The notes under the pieces were generated by a model that saw only the letters and a list, made by a program, of their open reading frames with translations, had not been told where the DNA came from and ran no database searches. 24,651 nt of DNA from Bacillota bacterium (lineage in GTDB: Bacteria; Bacillota; Clostridia; Lutisporales; Lutisporaceae), in contig JALNWH010000019.1 of assembly GCA_023230985.1 (NCBI GenBank), positions 1 through 24,651 of the forward strand, read 5' to 3'. This document shows, in pieces, positions 22,934-24,651 of this stretch (positions are counted from its first letter, which is position 1; every line of letters begins with the position of its first letter). A program made the translations under genes and the position numbers.

Positions 22934-23380
22934 TTATTTAATAAGCCTTATATACTTACCGTAACCTTCCCCTTCCATATCTTCTAACTGTATAAATTTC
23001 AATGCGGCACTATTTATGCAATAGCGCAATCCGCCTTTATCTTTTGGTCCGTCATTAAATACATGCCCCAAGTGAGAATCCCCGGTTCGGCTTCTTACTT
23101 CCGTGCGTATCATGCCATATGTTTTGTCCTCTTTTTCTATAATTACACCCTCATCAATAGGCTTAGTAAAGCTGGGCCATCCGCATCCGGAATCAAATTT
23201 ATCATTTGATATAAATAGCGGTTCTCCCGTAACAATATCCACATATATACCTTTTCTGTCGTTGTCCCAATATTCATTTCGAAAGGGTCTCTCCGTAGCA
23301 TTATTTTGTGTAACCTCATATTGAAGTTTATTTAATCTGGACTTTACTTCTTTTAAATCCTTTTTCACGTAATGAGACAT
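22934..23380 (-). CDS. msrB: Peptide-methionine (R)-S-oxide reductase MsrB
   Basis: MsrB of 148 residues, reducing methionine-R-sulfoxide in proteins. Motifs present are TERPFRNEYWDN, GCGWPSFTKPI, VRSRTGDSHLGHVFNDGP and GGLRYCINSAALKFI, where the Cys in RYC is catalytic. The usual second zinc-site CxxC pairs are not seen; only the GCGWPSF Cys is present. It is stand-alone, not fused to MsrA. The ATG follows a TTGGAGGT ribosome site. It has Cys, not Sec, at the active site. It lies between kynU and the HAD gene on the same strand, with gaps of 202 and 96 bp, so it is probably an independent unit. Confidence 0.95.
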   Translation of the reverse strand: MSHYVKKDLKEVKSRLNKLQYEVTQNNATERPFRNEYWDNDRKGIYVDIVTGEPLFISNDKFDSGCGWPSFTKPIDEGVIIEKEDKTYGMIRTEVRSRTGDSHLGHVFNDGPKDKGGLRYCINSAALKFIQLEDMEGEGYGKYIRLIK

Positions 23381-23476
23381 ATTCTACCTCCAAGATTTAA
23401 TTTTATCGTATATAATAGTGTCCTTTACACTAAAAAATATGCTTTTAGAAAACATTTGGAAATTAAGTCTTAGTAT

Positions 23477-24163
23477 TTAAATATTGTTAATTAAAGGTAC
23501 TAAGTCCGCAAGCTTATTGATTTCGTAATCCGGCAAAATGTCGATAGTATTTTCTACGCCTCTTGGATTAAACCATACTGATCTTATACGAGCATTAATG
23601 CCTCCTTTTATATCTGATGTGAGACTATCACCGACAATTATTGTTTCATCTTCCCTAAACTTTGGAATCTTAGAAAAACAATAATTAAAAAACTCAATAC
23701 TGGGCTTATCAAACCCAATTAATTGGGATATAAAAATACCTTTGAAGTATCTGCCGATTTTTGCACTTTCTATCCTCGACTTTTGTACGGGAGCTGTTCC
23801 GTTCGAAACTATATACAAAGCATAATCTTTGCAGAGCAGTTTTAATAGCTCCTCCGCACCATCTATAAAATAATGCCCGACACCAAGTAAATTTTCGTAG
23901 TATGCTGTAGCAGCAACAGGGTCACTGTTAACACCTATTTCATCAAAAAGCAACTCATAACGGCGGATTTTAACTTCGCTACGTGTAAGCAACCCCTGTT
24001 CCAACAGCTTCCATTGGGAACTATTGAGTTCACTATATCTTGCTAAAATTTCGTCCCTTGGCTCTATACCCATATGCTTCAAGGTTTTAGTTAATGCAAT
24101 CCTTTCCGCCAAACGAAAATCAAGGAGTGTATCATCTAAATCAAATAAAATATTCTTTATCAA
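23477..24163 (-). CDS. HAD-family hydrolase, YjjG-type nucleotidase
   Basis: HAD hydrolase of 228 residues. Motif I DLDDTLLD has the nucleophile at residue 8-10, motif II is SNG in YALYIVSNGTAPVQKSR, motif III is the Lys in GFDKPSIEFF and motif IV is VGDSLTSDIKGG. An alpha-helical cap lies at about 16-90. Sequence and length resemble YjjG, which dephosphorylates noncanonical pyrimidine nucleotides (house-cleaning 5'-nucleotidase). The start is TTG at 24163 behind a strong AGGAGGG site. Exact substrate is not certain from sequence. Confidence 0.88.
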   Translation of the reverse strand: MIKNILFDLDDTLLDFRLAERIALTKTLKHMGIEPRDEILARYSELNSSQWKLLEQGLLTRSEVKIRRYELLFDEIGVNSDPVAATAYYENLLGVGHYFIDGAEELLKLLCKDYALYIVSNGTAPVQKSRIESAKIGRYFKGIFISQLIGFDKPSIEFFNYCFSKIPKFREDETIIVGDSLTSDIKGGINARIRSVWFNPRGVENTIDILPDYEINKLADLVPLINNI

Positions 24164-24263
24164 AATGTCCCTCCTAATGCTACATTATTAAGCACATTTG
24201 TTTCATTATAAAAAATTTAATTGTCCCATCATTCCATAACAATCTTTTATCCTAGTTTCACCA

Positions 24264-24494
24264 TTATATCATAAAGCCCATATAACCGGATAGACATACC
24301 ATGTAGCTTTCTATCCCGGTATTTAGCGTCTGCCGAGCCCTATTCATTGCCCCTTTCTTATAAAAGCTACGTTTATCTTTGTCTGAAATGCTTAATAACT
24401 CACAATAATGTGTCCAGCTCAATTTGCCAATCAGTGATCGGCGAATGTCATAGTTTATGTAAAATACCCGGTTGAGAATCCGGTCGAGTATAAT
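24264..24494 (-). pseudogene. Decayed fragment of a DUF1016 (YhcG-like, PDDEXK) protein
   Basis: An open frame without a proper start reads ...RRSLIGKLSWTHYCELL then SISDKDKRSFYKKGAM, which matches the conserved 'LSWTHY-ELL-I-D--RSFY' region of DUF1016/YhcG N-terminal domains (normally over 300 residues). The frame is closed upstream by TGA at 24497-24495, and after KKGAMN the family sequence is lost; the rest, ending at a TAA at 24266-24264, is not recognisable. No ribosome site and no second domain are visible, so it is best read as a remnant of a mobile or defence-associated gene. Confidence 0.5.
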
Positions 24495-24497
24495 TCA

Positions 24498-24651
24498 AAT
24501 TAATAATTTTTATTAAATAATGTATATGCAAAAATAGAGCCACCATATCTGTGACTTTTCAAAAAAGCGCTTATTCAGTTTTTATGCATAATGTTTTGAT
24601 TTGTAAATCCCGTTTATGACTTTCCCTATAATCATTGTGAGAACAGGTAGT
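24498..24651. other. Non-coding right end of the window
   Basis: AT-rich sequence with no open frame longer than a few dozen codons and no RNA gene I can recognise. Together with the DUF1016 fragment at 24264-24494 it makes a gene-poor stretch of about 480 bp beyond the HAD gene, probably decayed mobile-element DNA. Confidence 0.4.

Overview
The window is AT-rich and almost every gene lies on the minus strand. It looks like a chromosomal segment of an anaerobic, endospore-forming, amino-acid-fermenting member of the Clostridia. The evidence is low GC, spoVAC-AD-AE, a PG-binding/LysM/M14 cell-wall peptidase, a ferredoxin-linked branched-chain 2-oxoacid oxidoreductase with butyrate kinase and phosphate butyryltransferase, cdaA/cdaR, and frequent TTG/GTG starts behind strong Shine-Dalgarno sequences. 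No rRNA, tRNA, CRISPR array or intact insertion sequence was seen.

Layout, left to right; transcription runs right to left unless stated. Positions 1-3366 hold a branched-chain oxoacid fermentation operon: ptb, buk, a P-loop ATPase, a 2x[4Fe-4S] ferredoxin subunit and vorB (cut by the window edge). A well-formed sigma-54 promoter precedes ptb. About 100 bp further upstream is a cluster of TTGCA half-sites, then the gene for a PAS/AAA+/Fis sigma-54 activator (3570-5000), which probably controls the operon. That activator gene sits directly behind cdaA-cdaR (c-di-AMP synthase and its regulator), in the place where glmM is commonly found. Positions 7215-8486 hold the M14 peptidase. Positions 8643-12999 read NusG-II protein, Gx transporter, uppP, L-cysteine desulfidase and a two-domain class II aldolase, ending in a strong terminator. 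Facing away from this block is apbE, the only clear plus-strand gene (13196-14242). Positions 14250-17650 hold a small unknown gene, spoVAE, spoVAD, spoVAC and a secreted amidase-like protein, followed by a small unknown gene (17822-18010) with its own promoter and terminator. Positions 18199-21223 are a copper operon, copA-copZ-csoR, with a consensus sigma-A promoter and a candidate CsoR operator. Positions 21448-24163 hold kynureninase, msrB and a YjjG-like HAD phosphatase. The right end (24171-24651) has no intact gene, only a decayed DUF1016/YhcG-like fragment.

The most interesting signal is in copA. The gene appears to start at an ATG at 21223 with a good RBS, but codon 13 is an in-frame TGA. 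It falls exactly on the first metal-binding cysteine of the N-terminal heavy-metal-associated domain, so GMTCAAC becomes GMT-TGA-AAC. Translation is open on both sides of the TGA. A 6-bp hairpin with a 5-nt loop starting with G lies 22 nt downstream, the geometry of a bacterial SECIS element. I read this as a selenocysteine-containing copper P1B-type ATPase with a U-x-x-C metal site. The second HMA domain and the separate CopZ chaperone keep ordinary C-x-x-C sites.
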